A stretch of 64,000 nt of DNA, taken from NCBI RefSeq assembly GCF_014202645.1, contig NZ_JACHHG010000001.1, positions 248,001-312,000 of the forward strand, given 5' to 3'. The stretch is from Deinobacterium chartae. GTDB taxonomy: Bacteria; Deinococcota; Deinococci; Deinococcales; Deinococcaceae. The notes under the pieces are model-generated. The model saw only the letters and a program-made list of their open reading frames with translations, did no database searches and was not told the DNA's origin. Below, in pieces: positions 21,578 to 31,758 of this stretch. Positions within the stretch are counted from its first letter, which is position 1. Each line of letters begins with the position of its first letter. A program made the translations under genes and the position numbers.

Positions 21578-21686
21578 GACATCAGCTACCCCGGTGTCCC
21601 CAAAACCGCACCCGGGGTACCCCCTGACTTCTCGAGGAGACCGCCCGGAAGGTCTCGAAAGCGGCCTGGATCACCCCGGTACCGCA

Positions 21687-21721
21687 TGCGGCGGGGCGGC
21701 CAAGGAGGCCGCCCCGCCGCA
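21687..21721 (-). terminator. hairpin downstream of treS
   Basis: A perfect 15-bp GC-rich stem with a 5-nt loop, 11 nt after the treS stop. No T-run follows, so termination may be weak or Rho-assisted. Confidence 0.6.
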
Positions 21722-21732
21722 GTCCTTAAGGC

Positions 21733-23373
<1,641 letters not shown>

Positions 23374-23380
23374 GGCTCTC

Positions 23381-23386
23381 AGTTTA
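23381..23386 (-). promoter_or_regulatory. leaderless -10 box of treS
   Basis: TAAACT on the minus strand, 7 nt before the ATG. It faces the hydrolase promoter 57 bases away. Confidence 0.55.
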
Positions 23387-23442
23387 ACGCGCCCCGGCTG
23401 AGCGTGATGTTGGTGCGCGCCCCGAAACTCCTCACGCGCGTC

Positions 23443-23448
23443 TAAGAT
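23443..23448 (+). promoter_or_regulatory. leaderless -10 box of the alpha/beta hydrolase gene
   Basis: TAAGAT, then GAGGT and the ATG at 23454; spacing 5 nt. Confidence 0.5.
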
Positions 23449-23453
23449 GAGGT

Positions 23454-24287
23454 ATGGAGCCCTGGAAGATCGCGCTGCCGCTGGCCGCTTACCGTTGCGT
23501 TCCCGAACACCCCAAAGCCGCCGTGCTGCTACTGCACGGCATCGGTGAGCACAGCGGGCGTCACGAGGACTGGATGCGTCGGCTGTGCGCGGCCGGGTAC
23601 GCGGCGTACATCTACGACCACCGGGGGCACGGGCACTCCTCGGGCACGCAGGGCTTCGTCGAGCGCCTCGAGGACCTGGTGGACGACAGCCTCGAGATGC
23701 GGGCGGCGGTGTTCCGCGAGCACCCGGGTCTGCCGCTGTTCCTGACCGGCAACTCGATGGGCGGCCTGATCGCGGCGCGCAGCGTGGTGCGCGATCCCAG
23801 GGGCCTGAGCGGGGTGATCCTGCTCGGTCCGGCCCTGCTGATGGGCGAGAACCTGTCGCCGCTGGCCAAGCGGGCTGCGCACCTGATCGCGCGCGTGCTG
23901 CCGAGATTGCCGCTGGTGACCCTCGAGACCGCAGCGCTGTCGCGACGGTCCGAGGTGGTGCAGGCTTACCGACAAGACCCGCTGGTGTATCACGGGCGGG
24001 TCCGGGCCGGCACCGCAGCACAGCTGGTGCTGGCCGCCGAGAGCCTGTGGGCACACACGGAAAAGTGGACCCTGCCCACCCTGATCCTGCACGGCACCGA
24101 CGACCGCATCACGTTCCCGGACGGCTCACGGCGCTTTTACGCACAGATCGCCTCGGCGGACAAGACCTTCGAGGAGGTCCCGGGCGGCTATCACGAGCTC
24201 TTTAACGACCTCGAGGGAGAGCGCAGCATGCAGCGCGCCTTGACGTGGCTGGACGAGCGGACGGGGACAGGCCCCCTGGACCGCTGA
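23454..24287 (+). CDS. alpha/beta hydrolase, monoacylglycerol-lipase type
   Basis: A 277-residue serine hydrolase of the Hydrolase_4 group. It shows the oxyanion motif [23 protein letters not shown], nucleophile elbow GNSMGG, acid Asp in [11 protein letters not shown] and catalytic His in GGYHELFND. Relatives cleave monoacylglycerols or lysophospholipids; the substrate is not determined. There is no signal peptide, so it is cytoplasmic. One base separates its stop from the antiporter start, so the two are probably co-transcribed, which links a lipid hydrolase to the cation antiporter/redox-signalling block. Confidence 0.88.
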   Translation: MEPWKIALPLAAYRCVPEHPKAAVLLLHGIGEHSGRHEDWMRRLCAAGYAAYIYDHRGHGHSSGTQGFVERLEDLVDDSLEMRAAVFREHPGLPLFLTGNSMGGLIAARSVVRDPRGLSGVILLGPALLMGENLSPLAKRAAHLIARVLPRLPLVTLETAALSRRSEVVQAYRQDPLVYHGRVRAGTAAQLVLAAESLWAHTEKWTLPTLILHGTDDRITFPDGSRRFYAQIASADKTFEEVPGGYHELFNDLEGERSMQRALTWLDERTGTGPLDR

Positions 24288-24288
24288 G

Positions 24289-26355
24289 ATGCGGCGGCCC
24301 TGGCTGCCGCTGGCCATCACGCTGCTGGCCCTGCTGGGCGGCTCGGCCCGCGCGGCCGGAGACGCTCCGGCCTTCTTTACCCAGCTGGCCCTGCTGCTCG
24401 TGGTCTCGGCGGGCGTGGCCTACGTCTGCCAGCGCATCGGGCTGCTGCCGATCGTGGGTTTTTTGCTGGCGGGCGTGCTGGCCGGTCCCGGAGCGCTGGG
24501 CCTGGTCAGCGACCCCGAGCTGATCGATTCGGCTGCCGAGGTGGGCGTGGTGCTGCTGCTCTTTACCATCGGCATCGAGTTCAGCCTCGAGAAGCTCGCA
24601 CGCATCCAACGCCTGATCTTTGTGGGCGGCGGGCTGCAGGTGGGGCTGTCGGTGGCCCTCGTCGCGCTGCTGGCCCTGGCGTTCGGGGTCCGGTTGCCCG
24701 AGGGCATCTTCACCGGCTGCCTGATCGCGCTCTCGTCCACCGCCGTGGTGATGAAGCTGCTCGCGGACCGGGCACGGACCCGCTCGGCAACCGGTCAGGC
24801 GGCACTGGGCATCCTGATCTTTCAAGACCTGGCCGTGGTGGTCATGGTTTTGCTGATCCCGCTCTTGGGCGGTCAGGGCGGGTCGCCCCTCGACCTCGTG
24901 TGGGCCCTGGGCAAGGCGGCCCTGCTGGTCACGGGCGTGCTGCTGGTTGCCCGCCGGGTGATGCCGCGCCTGCTCGAAGCGGTGGCCCGCACCTGCTCGC
25001 AGGAGGTGTTCTTGCTCACCGTGGTCGCCGTGTGCTTCGGGACCGCCTACCTGACCTCGCTGGCCGGGGTGAGCCTGTCGCTGGGCGCCTTTCTGGCGGG
25101 CCTGCTGGTCTCCGAGAGCCGTTTCGGGCGCCAGGCCCTCTCCGAGATCATGCCGCTGCAGATCCTGTTCAGCGCCGCATTTTTCGTGTCGGTGGGGCTG
25201 CTGCTCGACCTGGGGTACCTGGCGCGCAACCTGCCGCTGGTCCTGGGCTTCATCGCGGCCGTACTGGCGGTCAAGGGCCTGACCGGCACGCTGGCGGTGC
25301 GCTGGCTGGGATACCCGGTCGGGATCTCGGCCGCGACCGGCCTGCTGCTGGCACAGATCGGCGAGTTCTCGTTCGTGCTGGAGCGCGCCGGGCGCGAGGT
25401 GGGACTCTCACCGCTGGGCCTGGGTGCCGGCGGCACCCAGGCTTTCGTGGCGGTCACGGTGCTGCTGCTGGCCCTCACCCCACTGCTGGCCGGGGCCGGG
25501 GAACGCCTCGAGGCCGCGCGGGCGCGCTCAGAGCCGCCCCGCCCGGTCGCGCCCGCCGCCGCGCAGGAGGGGACTCACGGGGGCGCGGAGCTCGAGGGGC
25601 ACGTGCTGATCGCCGGGTACGGCCACAACGCGACCCACATCGCCTCGGGCCTCGACCTCGCCGGAGTGAGGTACCGGGTGCTGACCCTCTCACCCGGCGG
25701 GGCCCAAGAGGCCGAGGCCCTCGGGCGCCCGGTGCTGCGCGGCGATTACACGCGCAACCTGATCCTCGAGGAGGCCGGGATCGTTCGCGCCCGCTCGCTC
25801 GTCGTCGCGGACGACGAGCCCGAGACCGCCGCGCGCACCGTGCTGTCCGCGCGCCTGCTCAACAAGGACCTGTTCATCGTGGCCCGGATCGCCGGGGAGG
25901 AACACGCCGACGCGCTGCTGCGCGCCGGGGCGGACGCGGCTCTGAGCGCGGAGCGGGCCGGGACACTCGCAGCGCTGACCGAACTGCTGCGCCACCACGG
26001 CCTGAGCGACCCGGAGGCAGCCCGTACCGCCGCGCAGGTCTTCGCGCCCCGCGAGAGCCAGCGGGCACGCATCCGGCTGACCGAGGAGCAACTGGCCTCG
26101 GAGCGCTGCAACCACACGGCGGTGACCCGCGCGGTTCTGCCCGAGGCCGACGGTGTGTGCCCGGAGTGCGTGGCCCTGGGCGACACCTGGGTTCACCTGC
26201 GGGTGTGCATGACCTGCGGCCACGTGGGCTGCTGCGACTCGAGCAAGAACCGTCACGCCAGCGCGCACTTTCATGCCAGCGGACACCCGGTGATGCGCTC
26301 GCTCGAACCCGGCGAGCACTGGGCGTGGTGCTACATCGACCAGCAGGAACTCTGA
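24289..26355 (+). CDS. KefB-type cation:proton antiporter with RCK domain and C-terminal UBP zinc finger
   Basis: A 688-residue fusion. Residues ~1-405 form a CPA2 antiporter membrane domain (a possible signal/first helix, GLLPIVGFLLAGVLAGPGALGL, LLLFTIGIEFSLEKL, ALSSTAVVMKLL). Residues ~435-560 form a TrkA-N/RCK nucleotide-binding domain (HVLIAGYGHNATHIASGLD). Residues ~607-688 form a ubiquitin-protease-type zinc finger: CNH, CPEC, CMTCGHVGCC, HASAHFHASGH and EHWAWCYID hold all expected ligands. Such fingers bind ubiquitin C-termini in eukaryotes; their bacterial role is unknown. It lies between the hydrolase and a histidine kinase, and probably exchanges K+ or Na+ for H+ under redox or nucleotide control. 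Confidence 0.9.
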   Translation: MRRPWLPLAITLLALLGGSARAAGDAPAFFTQLALLLVVSAGVAYVCQRIGLLPIVGFLLAGVLAGPGALGLVSDPELIDSAAEVGVVLLLFTIGIEFSLEKLARIQRLIFVGGGLQVGLSVALVALLALAFGVRLPEGIFTGCLIALSSTAVVMKLLADRARTRSATGQAALGILIFQDLAVVVMVLLIPLLGGQGGSPLDLVWALGKAALLVTGVLLVARRVMPRLLEAVARTCSQEVFLLTVVAVCFGTAYLTSLAGVSLSLGAFLAGLLVSESRFGRQALSEIMPLQILFSAAFFVSVGLLLDLGYLARNLPLVLGFIAAVLAVKGLTGTLAVRWLGYPVGISAATGLLLAQIGEFSFVLERAGREVGLSPLGLGAGGTQAFVAVTVLLLALTPLLAGAGERLEAARARSEPPRPVAPAAAQEGTHGGAELEGHVLIAGYGHNATHIASGLDLAGVRYRVLTLSPGGAQEAEALGRPVLRGDYTRNLILEEAGIVRARSLVVADDEPETAARTVLSARLLNKDLFIVARIAGEEHADALLRAGADAALSAERAGTLAALTELLRHHGLSDPEAARTAAQVFAPRESQRARIRLTEEQLASERCNHTAVTRAVLPEADGVCPECVALGDTWVHLRVCMTCGHVGCCDSSKNRHASAHFHASGHPVMRSLEPGEHWAWCYIDQQEL

Positions 26356-26401
26356 AGCCGGTGTGAACGTTTCCGGTACCTTCGGGCGCACGGTCCGTTG
26401 C

Positions 26402-26407
26402 TACAAT
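26402..26407 (+). promoter_or_regulatory. -10 box of the cNMP-binding kinase gene
   Basis: TACAAT overlaps a possible ATG at 26406, so transcripts from it cannot use that codon and would start near 26414, with a short leader holding GAGGAG. Confidence 0.5.
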
Positions 26408-26435
26408 GACCGCGCAGTTTCCCGAGGAGACGCCC

Positions 26436-27872
26436 TTGAACACGCCCCCGTCCGAACTTCAGGCCGAGCCGGTCACGGCCGCCGAACTGCGCGCCATCGC
26501 AGCGCTCGCCGATCTGAGCGAGCCCGACTTGGCCTGGATCGCCGGGCAGTGCAGCGCTTACACCCTCGAGGAGGGCCAGGCGCTGTTCCAGCAGCACGAC
26601 CCGGCCGAGCACATGCACTTTCTGCTCGAGGGCGAACTCGAGGTGTGCGGCAGCGACCCGGAAGGGCAACCGGTGGCTTACCGCGTGCGGCAGGGCGAGG
26701 TGAGCGGCCAACTGCCGCACTCGCGCATGACCGAGTTCAGCGGATCGGGCCGCGCGGTGGGACGCACCCGAATCGCGGTCTTTCCGGCCGCGCGTTTCAC
26801 CGACCTGCTGCAGCGCGTTCCGGTCCTCGAGTCGCGGCTGGTGGCGGTCATGACCGGGCGGGTACGCGAACAGACCCGCGCGCAGGAGCAGCAGGCGCGC
26901 ATGCTGGCACTCGGAAGGCTGGCAGCCGGTCTGGCGCACGAGCTGAACAACCCGGCCAGCGCCATCCGCCGCACCGCCGCCGACCTGCGTGCACGGCTGC
27001 GCACGCTGCCCGAACTGGTAGCCGCGCTGTGCGAGGCGGGGGTGAGCCGCACGCACCTGCAACAGCTCGAAGCGCTGTCCGAGCAGGTGCGTCAGCGGCC
27101 CTCGCGCCCCCTGGGCACGCTGGAGCGCTCGGAACTCGAGGACACGCTCAGCGATCGCCTCGAGGACTGGGGTGTGGCTTGCGGCGCCGAGCTGGCCGAC
27201 ACCTTCGTGGACGTCGGTCTCAGCGTGCAAGACCTCGAAGCCCTGCCCGCCGAGACCGCAGAGGCGCGGGAGGTGGGGCTGCGCTGGCTGGCGCTGACCC
27301 TGGCCGCCGACAAGGCCCTCGAGGACGTGGACCAGTCCTCGGAGCGCATCGCGCGCCTGATCGGTTCGGTCAAGACCTACTCGCACATGGACCGTGCGGC
27401 AACCTTCGAGGAGGTGGACCTGCGTGCGGGCCTGGAGAGCACGCTGACCATGCTGGCCCACAAGGTGCGCGAACGCGGCGTGACGGTGCGCACCGAGTAC
27501 GAACCGGACCTGCCGCCCGTGCGCGGCTTCGGCGGCGAGCTGAACCAGGTGTGGACCAACCTGATCGACAACGCCCTCGACGCGCTCGAGCCGGGGGGCA
27601 GAATCCGGGTGACCGCCCGGCGGCACGGCGAGCAGGTAGCGGTGACCGTCGAGGATAACGGTCCGGGCATCGCCCCCGAGGTGCAGCAGTGCATCTTCGA
27701 GCCGTTTTTTACCACCAAGCCGGTCGGTCAGGGCAGCGGACTGGGGCTGGACATCTCGCACTCGATCGTGACCCGCCGTCACGGCGGCAGCCTGCAAGTG
27801 GATTCCCGGCCCGGGCGCACGGTCTTCACCGTGCTGCTGCCGCTACGGGGTCCCCAGGAGGCCCCGGCATGA
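26436..27872 (+). CDS. sensor histidine kinase with N-terminal cyclic-nucleotide-binding domain
   Basis: A 478-residue cytoplasmic kinase. Residues ~20-135 form a cNMP-binding-type fold (LADLSEPDLAWIAGQCSAYTLEEGQALFQQ), HisKA carries the phospho-His near 168 (LAAGLAHELNNPASAIRR), and the ATPase domain has N-box NQVWTNLIDNALDAL, DNGPG and GQGSGLGLDIS. I favour the TTG at 26436, with GAGGAG 6 nt upstream, over the ATG at 26406 that overlaps a -10 box. No membrane helix is present. It overlaps the response-regulator/reductase gene (ATGA), so they form a two-component pair; the ligand of the sensor domain is unknown. Confidence 0.9.
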   Translation: MNTPPSELQAEPVTAAELRAIAALADLSEPDLAWIAGQCSAYTLEEGQALFQQHDPAEHMHFLLEGELEVCGSDPEGQPVAYRVRQGEVSGQLPHSRMTEFSGSGRAVGRTRIAVFPAARFTDLLQRVPVLESRLVAVMTGRVREQTRAQEQQARMLALGRLAAGLAHELNNPASAIRRTAADLRARLRTLPELVAALCEAGVSRTHLQQLEALSEQVRQRPSRPLGTLERSELEDTLSDRLEDWGVACGAELADTFVDVGLSVQDLEALPAETAEAREVGLRWLALTLAADKALEDVDQSSERIARLIGSVKTYSHMDRAATFEEVDLRAGLESTLTMLAHKVRERGVTVRTEYEPDLPPVRGFGGELNQVWTNLIDNALDALEPGGRIRVTARRHGEQVAVTVEDNGPGIAPEVQQCIFEPFFTTKPVGQGSGLGLDISHSIVTRRHGGSLQVDSRPGRTVFTVLLPLRGPQEAPA

Positions 27873-29548
27873 CCGAGGCTTCCGATCCGCGTCCGGCCGT
27901 GCCGGGTCCGCAGCCGCGCCCGGTGATCCTGTGCGTGGACGACGAGCCCGAGGTGCTGCGCGCACTCGGCCGCGACCTGCGCCGTCACTACGGCGAACAC
28001 TACCGGGTGCTGCGCGCCGACTCGGGCGAGGCCGCCCTCGAGGCGCTGCGCGAGCTGAAAACGCGCGGTGAGGCGGTGGCCTTGATCGTCTCAGACCAGC
28101 GCATGCCCGGCCTGGGCGGCACCGAGCTGCTGGCGGCCTCGGCCGAACTGTTTCCCGACGCCCGCCGGGTGCTGCTGACCGCGTACGCCGATACGGACGC
28201 GGCCATCTACGCCATCAACCGCTCGCGAGTGCACCACTACCTCACCAAACCCTGGGACCCGCCCGAGGAGAAGCTCTACGGCGTGCTCGACGACCTGCTC
28301 GAGGAATGGCAGGCCGGGTACCGTCCCGGTTTTGGGGGCCTGCGGGTGGTGGGCAGCCGCTGGTCCCCCGAGTCGCACGCCATCAAGGACTTCCTGGCCC
28401 GCAACGGCGTGCCCTACACCTTTTTCGACGTGGAGCGCGACCCGGGCGCGCAGCGCTTCTTGCCGGCCCGCCTGCCGCTGGTGCTGCTTGGCGGCGGCGA
28501 GCGCCTCGAGGCTCCCGAGCTGGCCGAGCTGGCCCGCCGCGCCGGAATCGAACGGCAGGCGACGCTGCCGTTTTACGACCTCGCCATCGTGGGCGGCGGT
28601 CCGGCCGGGCTGGCTGCGGCGGTGTACGCCGCCTCGGAAGGGCTGCGTACGGTGCTGGTCGAGCGTGAGGCCCCCGGCGGGCAGGCGGGCACCTCGAGCC
28701 GCATCGAGAACTACCTGGGCTTTCCCTCGGGGGTCTCCGGCGGCGAGCTCGCACGCCGCGCGGTCGCGCAGGCCGAGCGTTTCGGGGTGGAACTCGTGTG
28801 CCCGCACGAGGTGCAAGCACTCCGCCTCGAGGGGCCGTACCGTCACCTGCGGCTGACCGACGGCAGCGAGCTGTCGTGCCACGCGGTGATCCTCTCGACC
28901 GGCCTCGAGTGGCAGCGTCTGCCTGCACGTGGCGCCGAAGCACTCACCGGGCGCGGGGTGTACTACGGCGCGGCCCTCACCGAGGCGATGAGCTGCGCAA
29001 ACGAGCAGGTGTACATCGTGGGCGGGGGCAACTCGGCCGGTCAGGCGGCGGTGTACTTCGCGCGTTACGCGAGGCAGGTGCACCTGCTGGTGCGCGGCGA
29101 GGACCTGGCAGCCAAGATGTCGCAGTATCTGGTGGACCAGATCGAGGCCACCGCCAACATCGAGGTCCTCACCCGGCACGAGATCGTGGAATGCCACGGC
29201 CAGGAGCACCTCGAGGCGCTGTGCCTGCTCGACCATGGCAGCGGCAAGCAGCGCTCGGTGGTGGCGACGTCGCTGTTTTGCTTTATCGGTGCGGTGCCGC
29301 GCACCGCGTGGCTGCAGGACGTGGTGGCGCGCGACGAGCGGGGTTACGTGCTGGTCGGCAACGACCTTGCGCCCGGGCAGTTGCGGCGCTGGCCGCTCGA
29401 GCGGCGGCCCTACCCGCTCGAGGCTTCAGTACCCGGGGTCTTCGCGGTGGGCGACGTGCGCGCAGGGTCGGTGAAGCGGGTGGCCTCAGCGGTCGGCGAG
29501 GGGTCGGTGGCGGTGTCCTTCGTGCACCAGCACCTGGCGTCGCTGTAA
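27869..29548 (+). CDS. fused response regulator / thioredoxin-reductase-like FAD oxidoreductase
   Basis: A 559-residue fusion. The receiver domain (about 18-140) has acidic residues D24/D25, phospho-acceptor D76 and K127. A thioredoxin/glutaredoxin-like linker follows (150-215; SRWSPESHAIKDFLARNGVPY, without a CxxC). Then comes a TrxR-like flavoprotein (about 235-555) with FAD motif GGGPAG at 242-247 and NAD(P)H motif VGGGNSA near 384-390. The redox-active CxxC usually just before that second motif is absent (GVYYGAALTEAMSC), so disulfide reduction as in TrxR is unlikely. It probably couples kinase phosphorylation to NAD(P)H/FAD redox state. The start overlaps the kinase stop. Confidence 0.88.
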   Translation: MTEASDPRPAVPGPQPRPVILCVDDEPEVLRALGRDLRRHYGEHYRVLRADSGEAALEALRELKTRGEAVALIVSDQRMPGLGGTELLAASAELFPDARRVLLTAYADTDAAIYAINRSRVHHYLTKPWDPPEEKLYGVLDDLLEEWQAGYRPGFGGLRVVGSRWSPESHAIKDFLARNGVPYTFFDVERDPGAQRFLPARLPLVLLGGGERLEAPELAELARRAGIERQATLPFYDLAIVGGGPAGLAAAVYAASEGLRTVLVEREAPGGQAGTSSRIENYLGFPSGVSGGELARRAVAQAERFGVELVCPHEVQALRLEGPYRHLRLTDGSELSCHAVILSTGLEWQRLPARGAEALTGRGVYYGAALTEAMSCANEQVYIVGGGNSAGQAAVYFARYARQVHLLVRGEDLAAKMSQYLVDQIEATANIEVLTRHEIVECHGQEHLEALCLLDHGSGKQRSVVATSLFCFIGAVPRTAWLQDVVARDERGYVLVGNDLAPGQLRRWPLERRPYPLEASVPGVFAVGDVRAGSVKRVASAVGEGSVAVSFVHQHLASL

Positions 29549-29558
29549 CGGAAAAACT

Positions 29559-30314
29559 TCAGTGGGCTCCGCTGCCCGCAGCGCCGCTGTAGTACAAAAA
29601 GGCCCGCTCGATCCCGTTGTTGTTGCTGCAACTGCCGTTGGACTTGAAGCTGAGCGTGGCCTTGGCGGCGGGAGCCGCCTCGTACGAGCTGCCCAGCCGC
29701 AGGGTTCGCCGCTGTCCGCCCACGACGTAGGTTCCCGACACCTCGTAGCGTCCCAGCGGCAGGTCGTAGACCATACCGCCCTCGGCGAGGCGGACGCGCC
29801 GGGTCAGCGTCTTGCCCCGGCTGCCGTCGGCCAGGGGCCCCTGCGGCTCGAAGGTCAAGATGAGCTCGCTGTCGTAGGGAACGCCCTCTCCGCCCGACAT
29901 CAGGCGCACTTCGGCTCCGAAGTAGCCGTCGTGCCGCTTGAGGTCCTCGATCACCCCGCTGGACTGGGCACGAAAGTTGCGCACCACCGGACGATCGGGG
30001 GTAAACGCATCAAAATCGGTCGGCTTGGGCATCCCCAGGCGCAGACAGTAGCGCTGGCCCTCGAAGTTCACCTCGTACCAGGCCTTGACCGTATACGGCA
30101 GGGTGGAGAGAACCTGCGCGCTGTAGCGTCCTTTGGCGTCGGTCCGGGTCCGGATCAGCCCGGTGGTCAGGGCAGGCTGAACCCACACCTCGGCGCCTGC
30201 GATCGGTTTTCCCCGGGCGTCCACCACGGTTCCGCTCACCTGCACGGTCTTGACAGCCAGCGCCGTTCCGAGCAGCACGGCGGCTGCCAGCGCGGTCATA
30301 CGTTTTCCGTTCAT
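29559..30314 (-). CDS. secreted protein with carboxypeptidase-regulatory-like (Ig-type) domain
   Basis: A 251-residue exported protein: signal peptide MNGKRMTALAAAVLLGTALA, then a CarboxypepD_reg-like repeat (VQVSGTVVDARGKPIAGAEVWVQPA...TRTDAKGRYSAQV), followed by a second beta-rich region with LPLGRYEVSGTYVVGGQRRTLRLG. Such domains are usually stalks or surface proteins in the envelope. GGAGG lies 6 nt before the ATG, directly after a 12-bp hairpin. It converges on the flavoprotein gene. Function unknown. Confidence 0.75.
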   Translation of the reverse strand: MNGKRMTALAAAVLLGTALAVKTVQVSGTVVDARGKPIAGAEVWVQPALTTGLIRTRTDAKGRYSAQVLSTLPYTVKAWYEVNFEGQRYCLRLGMPKPTDFDAFTPDRPVVRNFRAQSSGVIEDLKRHDGYFGAEVRLMSGGEGVPYDSELILTFEPQGPLADGSRGKTLTRRVRLAEGGMVYDLPLGRYEVSGTYVVGGQRRTLRLGSSYEAAPAAKATLSFKSNGSCSNNNGIERAFLYYSGAAGSGAH

Positions 30315-30325
30315 ACGTCACCTCC

Positions 30326-30355
30326 GGCAGGCAAGCGTTGGGTCGCTTGCCTGCC
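30326..30355 (-). repeat. 12-bp inverted repeat in the 5' leader of the exported protein
   Basis: GGCAGGCAAGCG and its exact complement with a 6-nt loop, immediately upstream of the GGAGG ribosome site; a TACCTT box precedes it. It could be an mRNA hairpin near the 5' end or a protein operator. Confidence 0.6.
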
Positions 30356-30458
30356 GCAACCAAGGTACGCGGCGGGGAATGAGGCGCGGGTGACCGCCCG
30401 GGGAGCGCGCGGCGTGCTGCGCCCCCCGGGCGGTCACCGCACGATCACGGTGGGCAGC

Positions 30459-31586
30459 TCAGGCCTCGAGCAGCCTGCGGTAGGCCTCGAGGTAGCGCGG
30501 CAGGATGCGCCGCGGATGAAAGACCTCGACCGCGCGCTGACGGGCGGCGGCGCTCATGCGGCGGTGGCGGGCCTCGTCGCGCAGCAGCTCCAGAGCGGCG
30601 TGGGCCATCGCGTCTACGTCGCCCAGCGGCAGCAGGCAGCCGGTCTGGCCGTCTATGACCACCTCGGGAATGCCGCCGATGTTCGAGGCAACCACCGGCA
30701 CCTCGCAGCTCATGGCCTCGAGGGCCACCAGACCGAAGCTCTCCTTGGACGAGGGCAGCAGGAACAGGTCCGAGACCCCCAGGACCGATTCCACGCCTGG
30801 AAACGATCCCAGAAACTGGGTGCGTCCGATCACGCCGCGTTTCTGCGCCAGTTCGACCGCACGCGGGCGTTCGGGACCGTCCCCGATCATCAGCAGGCGG
30901 GCGGGCAGTTCGGAGGCCACCCGCGCGAACACCTCGACCACGTCCTGGGTGCGCTTGACCGCGCGGAAGTTCGAGATGTGCACCAAGATCCGCTCGTCGG
31001 GCTGTGCGAAGCGCGCGCGGTAAGCGGGGTCCGGATTGCGGCGGAAGCGCTCGACGTCCACCATGTTGTGAATGACCTCGATCGGCTTGTCGGTACCGAA
31101 AAGGTCCCGGGTCTGCTCGGCCAGAAAATGCGAGACGGCGGTGACCGCGTCCGAGCGTTCGATGGCGTGGCGGGTGGAGTGCCGGAAGGCCGGGTCCAGC
31201 CCGACCAGGGTCACGTCGGTGCCGTGCAGCGTGGTGATCACCCGGGTGCGGCCGGTGATCTCGCGCGCCAGGATCGCGCTCGAGGCGTAGGGAATGGCGT
31301 AGTGCGCGTGTGCGAGGTCAATGCCGTGCTCGAGGATCACGTCCACCAGGGTGTTGGCCTCGTTGAGCAGCGCCAGCGGCTGCTCGAACAGCGGGTAGGC
31401 GTAAGCGCCCACCTGGTGAAAGTAGATCCCGTTGCGGCAGTCCAGCGGCAGCTCGGAGAGCCGGAACGGCAGCTGCGCGGCGATGAAGCGCACCTCGTGC
31501 CCGGCGCGGGCGACCTCGAGGCCGAGTTCGGCGGCGACGACGCCGGAGCCTCCGGCACTGGCATGGCACAGCACGGCGATGTTCAT
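30459..31586 (-). CDS. bshA: N-acetyl-alpha-D-glucosaminyl L-malate synthase
   Basis: A 375-residue GT4 glycosyltransferase for the first step of bacillithiol synthesis, joining GlcNAc from UDP-GlcNAc to L-malate. It shows the BshA start [87 protein letters not shown] and the donor-site [14 protein letters not shown]. Bacillithiol is the low-molecular-weight thiol of Deinococcota and Firmicutes. bshB and bshC are not in the window. TACAAT lies 6 nt upstream of the ATG, so the gene is probably leaderless. Confidence 0.95.
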   Translation of the reverse strand: MNIAVLCHASAGGSGVVAAELGLEVARAGHEVRFIAAQLPFRLSELPLDCRNGIYFHQVGAYAYPLFEQPLALLNEANTLVDVILEHGIDLAHAHYAIPYASSAILAREITGRTRVITTLHGTDVTLVGLDPAFRHSTRHAIERSDAVTAVSHFLAEQTRDLFGTDKPIEVIHNMVDVERFRRNPDPAYRARFAQPDERILVHISNFRAVKRTQDVVEVFARVASELPARLLMIGDGPERPRAVELAQKRGVIGRTQFLGSFPGVESVLGVSDLFLLPSSKESFGLVALEAMSCEVPVVASNIGGIPEVVIDGQTGCLLPLGDVDAMAHAALELLRDEARHRRMSAAARQRAVEVFHPRRILPRYLEAYRRLLEA

Positions 31587-31592
31587 CGGCGC

Positions 31593-31598
31593 ATTGTA
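31593..31598 (-). promoter_or_regulatory. leaderless -10 box of bshA
   Basis: TACAAT on the minus strand, 6 nt before the ATG. Confidence 0.6.
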
Positions 31599-31734
31599 CC
31601 CGCTCGGGGGTGGACCACACGGTAGCGCGGCTCGCCCGCGCGGTTCCAGGCGTAGCTTCTGCGGCTACGGGCCTGAGCATTCACCTGCGATTTTCATCCG
31701 CTGATGATGTGCTACCCGGATAATTCAGCAACGT

Positions 31735-31740
31735 TATACT
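31735..31740 (+). promoter_or_regulatory. -10 box of the degV operon
   Basis: TATACT 18 nt before the ATG, with AGAGG between; unlike many neighbours this leader includes a ribosome site. No clear -35 is visible. Confidence 0.5.
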
Positions 31741-31758
31741 TGGTCTCAAGAGGTACCC

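Noticed and set aside
23374-24054. N-terminal extension of trehalose synthase
   Set aside because: It is antisense to the alpha/beta hydrolase and lacks family similarity; the family N-terminus begins at 23373.
29562-31625. 687-codon plus-strand frame opposite the exported protein and bshA
   Set aside because: bshA is unmistakable on the other strand; this frame has no domain.
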